This document shows, piece after piece, positions 11,379 to 22,885 of a stretch of 64,000 bases of DNA; the first letter of the stretch is position 1; each line of letters opens with the position of its first letter. The DNA lies in NCBI GenBank assembly GCA_036023115.1, contig JAYKKT010000041.1:3621501-3685500 (forward strand), given 5' to 3'. Below the pieces are notes generated by a model. It was not told the DNA's origin. It saw only the letters and a program-made list of their open reading frames with translations, and ran no database searches. The DNA comes from Brasenia schreberi. Its lineage: Eukaryota; Streptophyta; Magnoliopsida; Nymphaeales; Cabombaceae. The translations under genes were made by a program, and so were the position numbers.

Positions 11379-14300
11379 GCTTGATGAACATCACTTAAAC
11401 GAAAGTGAAGCATATAAATATTTTGTATCGCATGCTCAAAGTATTGCACAATCCCATGGATATGAAGTTGTAAACTGGTAAGTCAAACTGCCATGTTGCT
11501 TTTCAATTCATCTTCCATTCTCACTTGTTTCCATTCCATATGCAGGGAAGATCCGTTCAACAACTTTGGCAAGCAACTAAACCCCAAAATGGTGGTCCAC
11601 CATTGGTACTTTTAATACACCATACTGTAAATTGATATTAGTATTCCTCTGCTTTTTTATCTCAAATTGACACCATCAGAAACAGGAGCATGCCAAGCAA
11701 TTCATTGCAAGTACTCAATTAACAAAATGTGCATAAAAATAGTGGGGGAGTGGATGTAATCTCTATAATTTAACTACAGTGCTGAAACTTGACATGGAGT
11801 TGGATGGAATATGACAGGGAATTTGGATGTGAATGGTCAACAGTTTACAGTAGAACTTATTTGGACCAAAAAGGAAAACAAGAAGTAACCCTTTTCACAT
11901 GCTGAACTCCACCGGCCAACCAAAAAGGAAAACAACAGCTGAGCCTTTACTCATACTAAACTCCACCATAACTGGTCCAAGGAGGAGGGTTGCATTAGGC
12001 TTATGATGGCCAGCATAAAACTTTGTCAGGTTTACTACCATGGATTCTAGACATTATGAGTATAACTTACTTGGACCATTTCAATTTAAAGGTTGTATTT
12101 TTTATGAGAACAACTCACTAATGGAACCAATTTCAGTTACAAATTGATCCAGATTCTTAAAAGCAAACCATTAGAAGCTTTATGACCAATAGAAGTATTT
12201 AAGTCAACATCCTTTTTCCTGTTCCTGATACAATAACAACAACAACTAAGCCTTTTCCCGTACTAGACGGGGTCGGCTACATGAATTCTTTGTTTCCACA
12301 GATCCCTATCGTGTGCCATGTTAGTAGTTAACTTCCAATAAGCTAGATTATTCTTTATTGTTTCTTTCCAACACTTCTGTTGTCGTCCTCTACCTCTTTT
12401 AATACTTTCCAAATTTAGTTTTTCTAACCTTTTTAAAGGTTCTTCTTTTGATCTTCTTTCTATATGTCCAAACCATCTTAAATGATGTTCTCTCATTTTA
12501 TCCTCTATTGGTGTCACTCCTAATTTGTTTCTAATAACCTCATTATGTATACGGTCTTTTCTTGTAAGACCACTCATCCATCTCAACATCTTCATTTCTG
12601 TCACAGACATCTTTTGTACATGTTGATGATTAACTGCCTAACACTCAAAACCATAAAACATGACAGGCCTAATTGCTGCTCTGTAATATTTACCTTTTAA
12701 TTTTAACGGTATCTTCTTATCACAAAGAATACCTAATCCTCCTCTCCATTTTAACCAATCTGCATTAATTCTATGTATAACATCTCCATCAATTCTTCCA
12801 TCACTCTGAAAAATTTACCCTAGGTATTTAAAACTTTTCTTTTGGGAAATTTTTTCCTGATCCTCATCTATTGAAAAAATTCCTGTTAATGGTGTTATTT
12901 ATTTGATGAACTGTGTAGTATCCTGAACTTAAATTGCAAAGCCTTCATTTCCTTTGCATGAAACAATAAACAAACAGCTATAGAGAAATATGCTTTTACA
13001 AATTGTGCATAAAGTTTAGATTTGTTTCCGGGTCAATCTGATTCAGAGTCCAGCTTGCCCTTTTAATGGTTCTTATTTATTTTATTTACTACATATTTCC
13101 TTGGTAAATTTGGTAGTATCCTGAATTTAAATTACAGGAACTTCATTTTCTTATGTTTAATAGTGCATGGCTGGAACAAAAAGTCTGCCCACTATTCATA
13201 CGCTAGAGAGAACTAAAGATTCCCATTCGATAAATTTTGGTTGGTAATTACTAATCTAGCTAAGACATGGAGGATTGATTGATTTATTAAATGTTTGACT
13301 CCAAACATGGCAAATCATATGTATGCAATCCTTTTGTAATTATTATGGTTTGAGAAACCGGACCAAACCGGCCGGTTGAACAAAAAACTGGTCATAGGTC
13401 CTGGTTTGATCCATACATTAAACTGTTACTGTTGTGTTGAAAAACCGGCTAGAAACCATTGAACTCGTGAACTGGTCAACTCACCGGTCAAAGGGAAGGA
13501 GACAAGGGGGAAATGGGGGGAAAGAGAGAAAGGGGTCCCATCCATTTTAATAAGCAAGGGCACGAGCCTCAGTGTTAATTGCTTGCATTGAAAACATCTG
13601 ACCTTGCCTTTTGAAAATTTAGGAGGGGTCTGTATCGAGGCATTGAAATCTGAAAACAGAACCCTTTTGGTAAAATAATAAATTGTCATTTTTACTAAAA
13701 TACTTCAACATTTTCAAAGCTATTTCTTTGCAGCCACTCAATTGCTATTTTGGTTTGGGAAGAGCTTCATGTTATAAGATTACTATATACATATATAAAA
13801 TTATAAAGTATATATTTAATTATTACCAGTTCAACCACGTCGACTTGGTTGAACCTCTTTTTTAGTTCTCCTATTGATTTACCGGTCCAGTTGTGCAAAC
13901 ACCGGTAATTATCTTTTGTTGACAATGATAACTTTTCCATGATCAGGCTTCGCCAGGGCATCCCACAGAGGGCAGTTGCTGATGGGTTCAGGTGCATAGT
14001 TAGCAACCAGGATAGTTGGTACCTTGACAACCTGCTGGCGACTTGGAAAGACTTTTACATGAATGAACCACTTGTAAATATTACTGATCCAAAACAACAG
14101 CAGTTAGTACTTGGTGGGGAGGTTTGTATGTGGGGTGAAAAAGTTGATGCATCTGACATTGAACAAACCATATGGCCACGAGCAGCAGCAGCAGCAGGTA
14201 TGTCACTTTGGTTGCTTGTCGCAACATTCTTAGGTGTCACGTTATAATTCATTCCCCAATGTGGTATTGAAAAGAAACTTCTAGGGTTCTACCGAACCCC

Positions 14301-16296
14301 AAGTTGCCTAATTAGTATTAATATTGACAGGCTTGTGTGAGATTGGGCCTTTGACAGACAAAATTGCATTATTCTGCATTCTCCTAGCTCTCTTGTCATC
14401 CCTCTCTTCTCCATAATCGCACTGAGTGGTATCTGTTAGAGGAGAAAGTACAAGCCAAACAGATCATGTCTTAATCTTGCATTTGCATTTATAATGGTTA
14501 ATGTTACATTTTGGGATCAGGGATTTCGGCATGAAAGTTTTGATTTGATCAATCATCAAAGATTGAGGAATTGTGGACATTTGAATTTTATACCATGCGT
14601 AAAACCCTTTTCCCAAACTAAGTGGGCTACATGTCTTCTAAGCTAGGTCACAAAGACACTTCTAAGGGGTGGAGTGTCGACCTCGACACTGGTGCGACAC
14701 CGACACCGTGTCGGTGCGGCATGGCAAAAAGAAAAACATAATTTTTTTTTTTGTAACTCACTGATAAATGGGTCCAGATAATGAAGATTGTTAGTAGTTG
14801 TTTACTATTTATGTGTTTTGCTTTAATATAAAGTTGTGTACTTGCTTTTGTAGCCTAAATCACACATACACTTCTAAGGGGTGGAGTGTCGACCTCAACA
14901 CTGGTGCGACACCAACACCGTGTCGGTGCGACATGGTGAAAAAAAAAGCTTCTTTTTTGTAACTCATGGATAAATGGGTCGAGATAATGAAGATTGATTT
15001 GTGTATTATGATGAAATTAGTAGTTGCTTACCATTTATGTGTTTTGCTTTAATATAAAGTTGTGTACTTGCTATTGTAGCTGTATACAATATTAGGTTGA
15101 ATGATTTTGGGTGCGGACAATTGGTTTCTTATATATCAATATGATTGGAATCTTGACTCCATACTGTATGCCTTTGCACAAAATAATCTCTATCACCAAA
15201 CACATTTGAAGACCAAGAACATTGTCAAACAGAAGAGTATGACATCACTAGTGGATCCTAGTACAAATACTAGTATATGTTATATCCTACAAAAGATCTG
15301 GAAACTCTTTGAATCCATAACTTGATATTTTACAGCTCGTAAAATCATTATAAGTTTCAAATCATTATGAGGGAACTTGCTAATTGATACCTACGTGCAC
15401 TCAAAATTAGCAAATACTAGTTGTATTATGATTTATTTATTTAGCTTAAATATTATATATAATATATAATATTATATAACGTAGCCGTGTCGCCGCACCC
15501 AAAATTTTTGAAATTTGCCATATCCCGCACCCGCACCCGTACATAGATTGTAGTTGTATACAATATTAGGTTTGAATGATTTTGGGTGGTGACAATTGGT
15601 TTCTTATATATTAATATGATTGGAATCTTGATTCCATACTGTATGTCTTTGCATAGAATAATCTGTTACAAAACACATTTGAAGATCAGGAACATTGCCA
15701 TATCAATAGAATAGAAGAGTATGACATCACTAGGGGATCCTAACACAAATACTAGTATATGCTATATCCTACAAAAGATCTGGAAACTCTTTGAATCCAT
15801 AACTTGGATATTTTGCAGCTCATAAAATCATTCTAAGTTTCAAATCATTATGAGGGAATTTGCTAATTGATACCTACGTGCACTCAAAATTAGCAAATAC
15901 TAGTTGTATTATGATTAATTTATTTAGCTTAAATATTATATATAATCTATAATATTATATACCCTAGTCGTGTTGCTGCACCCAAAAATTTTGAAATTTG
16001 TCGTATCCCGCACTCGTACCCGTGTGACATAGCTTCTAAGTTGCCGAACTTTAGAAATGCAAGGTCATGCTTTCTTGTTTCCTTTCAACACTTTATTACT
16101 GGTCTTATTTTGATATTTCTGTGGTATAGAGAGGTTATGGACACCCCTTGAACGGATGGCTAAGGACCCAAAGCAGGTGACAGAAAGGCTGGCTCGGTTC
16201 AGGTGCTTACTGAATCAAAGGGGTGTGGCTGCAGCGCCTCTCAGTAGACGAGGAAGAGGTGTCCCAGAAGAGGCAGGCTCTTGCATCAAGCAGTAA
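11379..16296 (+). CDS. HEXO1: Beta-N-acetylhexosaminidase 1-like, C-terminal four exons
   Basis: Exons at 11379-11477, 11546-11605, 13947-14197 and 16130-16296 (stop TAA 16294-16296) have GT-AG borders and keep one frame: 99, 60, 251 and 167 nt, each junction splitting a Trp or Glu codon correctly. Together they give about 191 C-terminal residues of a family of roughly 540. Landmarks are LNESEAYKYF, FNNFGKQLNPKMVVHHW, the strongly conserved GGEVCMWGE with SDIEQTIWPRAAAAAERLW (GH20 barrel end), and CLLNQRGVAAAPL near the end. Plant HEXO1 is a vacuolar glycosidase that trims terminal GlcNAc from N-glycans. The 5' exons are absent here. They probably lie left of position 1 with the copia nest in the intervening intron, though a truncated gene is possible. 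Introns: 11478-11545, 11606-13946 and 14198-16129. Confidence 0.9.
12230..12850 (-). mobile_element. 5'-truncated RTE LINE in a HEXO1 intron
   Basis: The minus strand codes for an RTE C-terminus ([20 protein letters not shown] and [16 protein letters not shown], 12610-12263) and ends with GCCGACCCCGTC, then GGCTTAGTTGTTGTTGTT. An imperfect target duplication (15 of 17 bases) flanks it: 12213-12229 and 12851-12867, both starting TTTTTCCTG. It is 621 bp long, out of about 3.1 kb for the full element at 31111-34215. Confidence 0.85.
13345..13912. repeat. ACCGG/GGTTGAAC palindromic repeat element in a HEXO1 intron
   Basis: Both ends are rich in the self-complementary words AACCGG, GGTTGAAC and ACCGGT (13345-13485 and 13825-13912), enclosing about 340 bp of ordinary AT-rich sequence. 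This layout is common in non-autonomous plant DNA transposons. No clear target duplication was seen, so the class is open. Confidence 0.4.
14655..16035. repeat. Two adjacent duplications in the last HEXO1 intron
   Basis: Block A (about 14660-14860, starting CACTTCTAAGGGGTGGAGTG, with GTGCGACACCGACACC) recurs at about 14870-15080 with an extra 20-bp stretch. Block B (15081 to about 15550, starting TGTATACAATATTAGG) recurs 474 bp later at 15555 to about 16030. Both B copies end in GCACCC/CCCGCAC-rich sequence. The GC-rich GTGTCG/GCACC words at the block edges look like termini of a non-autonomous DNA transposon, but no family can be named. Confidence 0.65.
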
Positions 16297-16904
16297 GAGC
16301 TGGCATACGTATCCAGGACAGATGAAATTTTCCATTCATACTTCATCAGGTCGCATATTGATCAACTGAACTTGAGAAAATGCTGTAATTTTATACTGAT
16401 AACGATAAAGAACACGATTCTTCATTTACTGTTAGTAAAGCGATATGCCTGCAACCAGTCGATCTTTTCCCTTAGATTTTGATGTGTATAGAAGAGCTCA
16501 CGATTAAGCTTGTTAAGGGCATGCTTGCTTGTCCGCAACTTGGATCCATGAGAGAGATGAAGTGCAGCAACATCACATGTATCAAATACGCAACTTGAAT
16601 TCATGCAGCCATTGCTGGGGATTTTGCATGCCGGCCGACTTTAAATTTTTTTTGTTTCTTTGGCACAATGGGGAGGCCGAAGCCAGATGCATGGCCTTGG
16701 TATTGAACTCATAACCTTCAACTTGTAAGTCAACCCCCTAGCCATGTGAACTATTGCTAATTGTGCTGCCTGATTTAAATTATCATCCCCGTCTGAGAAT
16801 GAAAAATATGCTTAGGATGTCACAGTGAATGGAAATCATTTCACAGGAGAGGCTGTTCAGAAATGGCTAAGTGTGCCCTAAACATTTTATCTTATTTTCA
16901 TATC
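16297..16904. other. HEXO1 3' flank
   Basis: This is the likely 3' UTR and downstream flank of HEXO1, with no coding feature. The short reading frames on both strands lack recognisable motifs. Confidence 0.4.
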
Positions 16905-16920
16905 ATCATGCTGATCATAT

Positions 16921-16963
16921 AGCCGACCCCGTCTAGTATGGGAAAAGGCTTAGTTGTTGTTGT
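16921..16963 (+). mobile_element. 43-bp RTE LINE stub with perfect 16-bp target duplication
   Basis: Contains only the last 43 bp of the RTE family: AGCCGACCCCGTCTAG, ATGGGAAAAGGCTTAG and a short GTT tail. It is flanked by ATCATGCTGATCATAT at 16905-16920 and again at 16964-16979, identical over 16 bp. This is a complete, extremely 5'-truncated retrotransposition product. Confidence 0.9.
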
Positions 16964-17043
16964 ATCATGCTGATCATATGGTGCCCAGTGTTAGGTAGTC
17001 ACATAGACGTGCGTATAAGATAAAAGGCACGATGGGTTTTGAT

Positions 17044-17254
17044 TAGAGATGTCAATATGGGCCTGGCCTGGCCCCAGTCCTTGTGGACTTGGGAAAATGT
17101 GGGTCCCCGATATATACACACTTCTGGCCCAGCTGGCCAACACGTATCGGTCCCCTGGGCCAGACTGGCAGTCCTGCTCCGAAAATGAGCCACAAATTTC
17201 AGTCTCAACCCTGAATTTTTCGAGAGCTGGGGTAGGCCCATTTTCACATCTCTA
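17044..17254. mobile_element. Small hAT-like MITE
   Basis: A 211-bp element. It starts TAGAGATGTCAATATGGGCC and the reverse complement of its end reads TAGAGATGTGAAAATGGGCC, giving imperfect terminal inverted repeats of about 20 bp. Flanks are GTTTTGAT on the left and GTTTGAT on the right, an 8-bp-type duplication with a one-base indel. The interior is rich in GGGCC/GGCCC and codes for nothing recognisable. Confidence 0.65.
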
Positions 17255-17529
17255 GTTTGATGTGTAGATGCGTAAGGAAATTTTGTGTCGTGAGATTATT
17301 ATAGGAAAGTTGATGATACCAATAAAACATGAAACCAGTGAGACACTACAGTGGTCTGTACATTTAAAGAAGCCGTCACAGCTGTGAATGCTCAGCGGAC
17401 CAAGATGAACATTTGAAGAGGCAGCAGCCTCAAAAGCATTCCAAGAAAACTATAAAACATGATCTTGTTTTCTCTGTTAAATGCTGATACACAAGAAAAA
17501 GGATGCAACTCTGAGGATATATATGCAGC

Positions 17530-18135
17530 CTGCTAAGGCTTGGTTTTGGTATGATTTTTTAAAGGTGGTGGTGTGGCTGGTTCGATTCTGTTTGGATCGT
17601 AGTCATGCTTCGACAACTCTCTGAACCGGACATCGCTGCTCTATTTTGGTTCAGCTGAACACATATATGACCCAAAATTATGGCTATTCCTTTCTGAAGT
17701 ATGCACCAAACACTTGAGTGGATCTTTAGTCACCATTCAGCTTAATGGTGTGCTTAGACATGTTTGGTTCTGGTTCTTCCGAAACCCTGAACCATAATAG
17801 AACCAGTCTAGGGTTGGTTATGGTTTTGAGAATCGTGGTTTTTAGGGTGGTTTCTTTTTTAATCAGAAACTGTTTACTATATATATACAAAACAGTTAAC
17901 CTCTATCTTCATGAAGCTGTCATCTCACCCGAGGGTAGGGTGGAACAATAACCGGAAGGCCGAACCGATAGTTCCAATTTGGAATCGATCCAACGGTTCG
18001 AACTGGAACCGAACTTTAGATTTTCACACTGGCTCTTGAACCGTAACTGAACCGAATGGTTCCCAGTTTTGGTTACGATTCTGGTTACAGATGGCTTGGT
18101 GGTTGGTTCGGTTCCAGCTCTCGGCAAAAGCAACA
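17530..18135. repeat. GGTTCGG/AACCGAA-rich repeat tract
   Basis: Repeated self-complementary words (GGTTCGAACC-like, AACCGAACC, GGTTATGGTT) with short AT stretches such as TATATATATAC near 17879. The composition is the same as other tracts in this window (19140-19315, 47540-47830, 48357-48490, 60008-60526). It is probably the interior of hAT-like non-autonomous elements. It does not overlap a gene. Confidence 0.5.
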
Positions 18136-19315
18136 TGATGTTTGCTTGTTTCCTTCGAACGCTTTAGAGGCATTGCCTCCTTGAAGTATTCATCAATCAT
18201 ACCTTAGTTTCAGTTTTGTCTCTCATCAAGTGTCTAAAGTCATCTTGGGCATTTTTCTTATTGCATCTTCTACTTGTCACGGCAACTCTATGTTCATCTT
18301 TCCTTGCATGACAAGCAATCTAGCTTCATCCAGTAGTAGAATATGTATCATATTCAACACGAAAGCCCTGTGGCAGCTAAAATTAGTCATTTTGATGTAG
18401 ATGTACAAAAACGTGTCGATTAATCTTTAAGGACCTTTGCTTTCAGTTGAACCACATTCAACCTTCTCCAATTGAGCCATAAATTGAAGCATGGAGACAG
18501 TGTAAGCTTCCATCTCCGGCACCACCTTTGCGAGCTCAAGCCCCATCTTCATCCACTTTTGTGCAGCTGCAAACTGTCCAAGTCGTACGTGCATACCAGA
18601 TCGGTTCCAAGCCGTCGTGGATAACCATTTAGCTTCCTGAACCAGGTATTCTCCTCCCTTGAGCACCAGAAGTATTTGGTAAGCTTGCTGATATATCCCT
18701 AATGCTTCTTCCACTGCCACCGCAGAGCTACCCTTACGTCGTACCACAACTTCGATCAGTTTCCGCAGGATCAGGGCAACAGTCTGATAGTCTGGTGACT
18801 GAGATGTTAGTGTTACTTTTAGGCAAGTAGTGAATGCTAATTTTGCAGCTTCTGAATGGGGTGAAAGCTCTCCATAGCGTTCAGTCCAAGTTGAAGTAGG
18901 TGCTTCTGGGTGCAAGACTTTGTGCTGATGTAGTGTTGGATTGCTTGGACTTGTGAAGATGGGTCTTTGTGTCTGCATCGCAACTCGTAGTTATTGAAGG
19001 TGTAGAGGAAAATGAAGTTGGACTCCATTGTCGGTTCCGTGAATCGCTTGTTTGACGTCGCCGAGAGGCTCTGCAATTCAATGGGAATTCATTTCAATAG
19101 TGCTATTGGGGAAACAACTAATGGGGACGGAAATGCACTAAAAGTGGGGAGCGGCATAGACATGGCCGGTTCCTAACCAGCCCGACGATTCCAATCAGGC
19201 CCGGAACTGGGACTCACCTGGTCCAGTTGATTCCACCTTTTACCAAACCAGAATCGGATCCACACCGTAACCGGTGGTTTCAAGCCGCCAATTCCTAACC
19301 AGCACGACAGTTTCA

Positions 19316-20640
19316 AAGAGCCTATTTGACTTCATTATTTTGAATATGTCAGTAAAACTTGTGGTTCATATACCTTTATGATTTAACTAACTCTCCTAAG
19401 CTAATACTAACATCTTTATTTTCATTAAAAAACTTATAAAAATAATTTTTTTATCTATTTCTTATATCATCACTAGAATTTTCTCATCATCATCCTTGAT
19501 GTATCTAACATAATTAATATACCTTTTTCGCTTCCTTATTTGCTTTCTTATAACCCTCTAAAGTTTTACTAGTTTTCTTAGCATAATGTAATTTGTAACA
19601 TGCCCTCTTTGCCTTGATTTTATTTTGCACTACTTCACTCCACCACAAAGCTCCTTTTTGTGCTCGTACACCTCCCTTATACCTAACACATCTTTCGCAA
19701 CTTTCCTAATATGTATAGCGATATTGTTTCACATATCACAAGGTGTACTAACATAATTCCAAACATCTCCTTCAAGGACTTTCTGTTTAAATATATCTTC
19801 TTTCTCGCTTTTGAGGTTTCACCATTTAGTCTGAATAGTTCAATGCACTCTTTTCTTCTTTATCCATTTTTTTTATTTGTAAATTCATAACTAAAAGTCG
19901 ATGTTGGGTGGTTAAGCTTTCTCCTGCAATTATCTTGCAATCTTTACAACACGCTCTATCTTTTTTTCTACAAATAAAGTAATCAATTTGTGTTTGTGAT
20001 AAGCTACTCTTATAAGTAATTAAATGTTCATCTCGTTTTTTGAAGATTATATTGACTATAAAGAGATCAAATGCCATAGCAAAATTTAAAATCTCCAACC
20101 TTCCTCATTTATATCCCCAAAACCAAAGTTTTCATGAATCCCTTGATATTCTAATGTCTCTTTTTCGACATGTCCATTTAAGTATCCTCCTAAACAAATC
20201 ATTTTCCTTTGTGGAATCTTTTTAATCGCCTTATATAACTCTTACCAAAAAGTTATCTTTATACTATCTTCTAGTCCTACTTGGGGTGCGTAAGCACAAA
20301 CTATATTCAAAACATCTACTCCTAACACTAATTTCAACGCCATGATTCGATCACCATGTTATTGTATGTCTACTACACTATCCTTTAAATATTTATTTAT
20401 GATAATACCAACTCCGTTTCGAGCTTTTTTTTTCCTCAGTACCATAATTTAAAACTTATATCCTCTATCTCCTTTGGTTTTTCTCCAACCCATTTTGTCT
20501 CTTGTAAAAATACAATATGAATCTTTCTCCGAATCATAGTATTTACCACCTCCATTAGCTTATCGAATAATGTTCTGATATTCGAAGAACTAATACGAAT
20601 CTTATTACGTAGGACTAGCTTCCTTATCCCCAAAATCTTA
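19316..20640 (-). mobile_element. RTE LINE remnant: endonuclease region without RT or 3' end
   Basis: Minus-strand coding pieces match the endonuclease half of the RTE elements: RISSSNIRTLFDKLMEVV and [20 protein letters not shown] (20633-20436), then [21 protein letters not shown] (partly in one frame, 20098-19826). The segment ends near 19316 at a block corresponding to the linker before RT. The loss of the 3' half is unusual for 5'-truncating LINEs and points to a later deletion, possibly the same events that broke ZIP4. Confidence 0.8.
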
Positions 20641-20649
20641 TCCGGTACC

Positions 20650-22055
20650 TGTCCCCTACCCGATCAAAACAATTTGGGTAATTATCAAACTTGAACCCGG
20701 TCCAACAGGTATTGCCCGGCTCATAAGTGAGGCTAATGTTGCAATCCTAAATGGCTTATGTTTTCCCGAAAAAAGGAAATGGCTATTTCACCTTGAGGGA
20801 GAGAGAAGAGCTTTCGTACTAATTCTAGAGAAGGGCATGCATGACAGTGCAGTCCTTGGCAACACTTTCGTCCTTGAACAACTCAACCACCTTCTCCTTC
20901 GACACCAACTCACTAACATAAAATGGTCATTCTCTCGCTCTAAAAATGTTAAACAAAAGAGAAACGATAACATTACAAAAATTAAATTAGAGAAATGGTA
21001 ACGTTGTAGAAATTAAAACATATAACGGCTTGTAACGAAAAGTTCAAACGTGAAAATCAAGAAGAAGATGTCTATAAATATTGTATAAAAAATTATGATA
21101 TTCAAAAATATAGTGAAAGCTTAAAACCATTTGAAAAACCATATGCATCTACATATTCTTTTTCCCCAATCTCTCAGAAGGTATTCTCGAACCATATCCA
21201 CGTTCCGCTGTAATTCGGGTGACGAATCAGAGCACAACCAATTGATGACCATCATTGATATCAGAGCCAAGCTTATCAGGAACCTTTATAGACAGAAAAA
21301 ATAGTTTAGATAAAAAAAAGAAAAAGAAGAGGTTGCCAAACATTTTTTTTGACGGAAAAAAAAGAGAAGCTTGTATAAGAACAAAGAAAAGAAACAAAAA
21401 AGCATATAGGCAAGGCTCAACTAGAAGGTACAAAGTTACGAAAATACCTAGATTTTTTTAAAGTAAAAGATAGTTTTGCCTTTAACGGACGAAAAGACAA
21501 AACTGTCCCATAGTAGTTTTTGAAAATTATGAAATAACAAACTTTAAAAGTACAAAGGTACCCTTAGATGATCAAAATTTCACAGCTTTACCATTATACG
21601 AAAAGACAGTATTATCCCTATCTTTTTAAGAAAATTAAAAAACAGTTTGAGGGGTATAATTATGATTCTATCCTCGATCAATCACGAAATTTACAAAAAA
21701 ATAGGTGTTATTTTATTATTTTGCTCCGGATCTTTTTGAAATATTACAAAATCGGAGAGAAGGATAAAAATTTTTATTTGCACCTAAGGCTTTTGGGAAA
21801 TTATGCTGGCACGAAATAAAGAAAAAAAGTATTGTTTCATCCCTAGGTTGGTTCTGAAATAGCAAAATCAAGTTAAGAGTCTCTCAATTGGTACCTAAAT
21901 ATTAACTGAAATTACTTATAGGTACTTGAACATATTTTTAGATAAGTACCTAGATATTTTTATAAATTACAAACTAACACATGTGGTTGGTTTTTTCTTT
22001 TTTTAGATCGTTCTATTGTTATTTTTGTCAAATAAGCTAAAATGAACTCTAGGAT
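20650..22055. other. Non-coding spacer within the ZIP4 relic
   Basis: Apart from the ZIP4 middle relic (about 20790-20960) I see AT-rich sequence with purine runs (about 21300-21450) and no coding motif. A stretch near 21870-21990 repeats the words TACCTA and TACTT several times and ends in ACACATGTGG. It is reminiscent of the AT-rich repeats at 24330 and 57380. Confidence 0.35.
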
Positions 22056-22059
22056 TTGT

Positions 22060-22885
22060 GTATCGAAGTTAGCAAAAACATAAAAACTGAATGGCCTAAA
22101 TTTTCAAATGTGGAAAAGATATATCCCCTTAACACTTATATTTGAAGGTGTCAATTATATTCTAAAGGATACAGTTATACCACCTACTCCAACGCAATTG
22201 AAGAGAAAAATGAAGCATACAAAATATTTCTTAGAGATGTTACCATAATCAGAACTATAATGTTAACATATATAAAGGATGATCTAATTAGAGTATTTAA
22301 AGAATACAAAAGAGTTATTTGATTTAATAACAGTAAAATATGACACTACAACTAAACCATATGTTCAGTTATTAATACAAAAATACAAATCTTACAAAAT
22401 GAAAGAAGAAGATAATCTAGTAAAATATGTAAATCAAATATTATTAATGGCAAGACACTTAGTTGTAGCAAATTTGGTCTTTCTCGAGGCTATGTAAATA
22501 TCAATTATCCTGAATAGCCATCGCCTTGGATGGAATATGGTTGACACATCCTTTAGATTAGGAAGTGAAACAAACATTTCTAAATTACCCCTCAAGCTAG
22601 CAATTGAACAAAAATATATTAATAGAAATAAGGACAAGTTGATAGTAGCTCAAGAAAAGATTGAGACAAACTCTAGACCAAACCAGAATAAACAAAACAA
22701 AAAATTTGACAAGAATAACAAGAAAGACAATCAACCTTTTAAAAAATTGCACAAAACCGCTTCTTGCATCAAGTGTTTCAACTATACAAAGATTAAACAC
22801 TATAAAAGGGATTATCGCAAGAAGAAGACTTACGGTGAAAACACCCAACAATGCTGTCAATAAAAAAAATGAACATAATCTACAT
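22060..22885 (+). pseudogene. Copia gag fragment
   Basis: The plus strand reads NGLNFQMWKRYI-like coding from about 22090 and then a zinc knuckle remnant CIKCFNYTKIKHYKRDY (about 22765-22815). In the knuckle the first Cys pair and the His survive, but the Gly-His context and last Cys are lost. Several stops occur between. No LTR or pol was found next to it. It is a solitary, old gag piece. Confidence 0.65.

Noticed and set aside
11284..11481. Methionine-started frame of 65 residues in front of the first visible HEXO1 exon
   Set aside because: Only the part from 11379 is conserved. The upstream part is intron, with a polypyrimidine-AG acceptor at 11371-11378.
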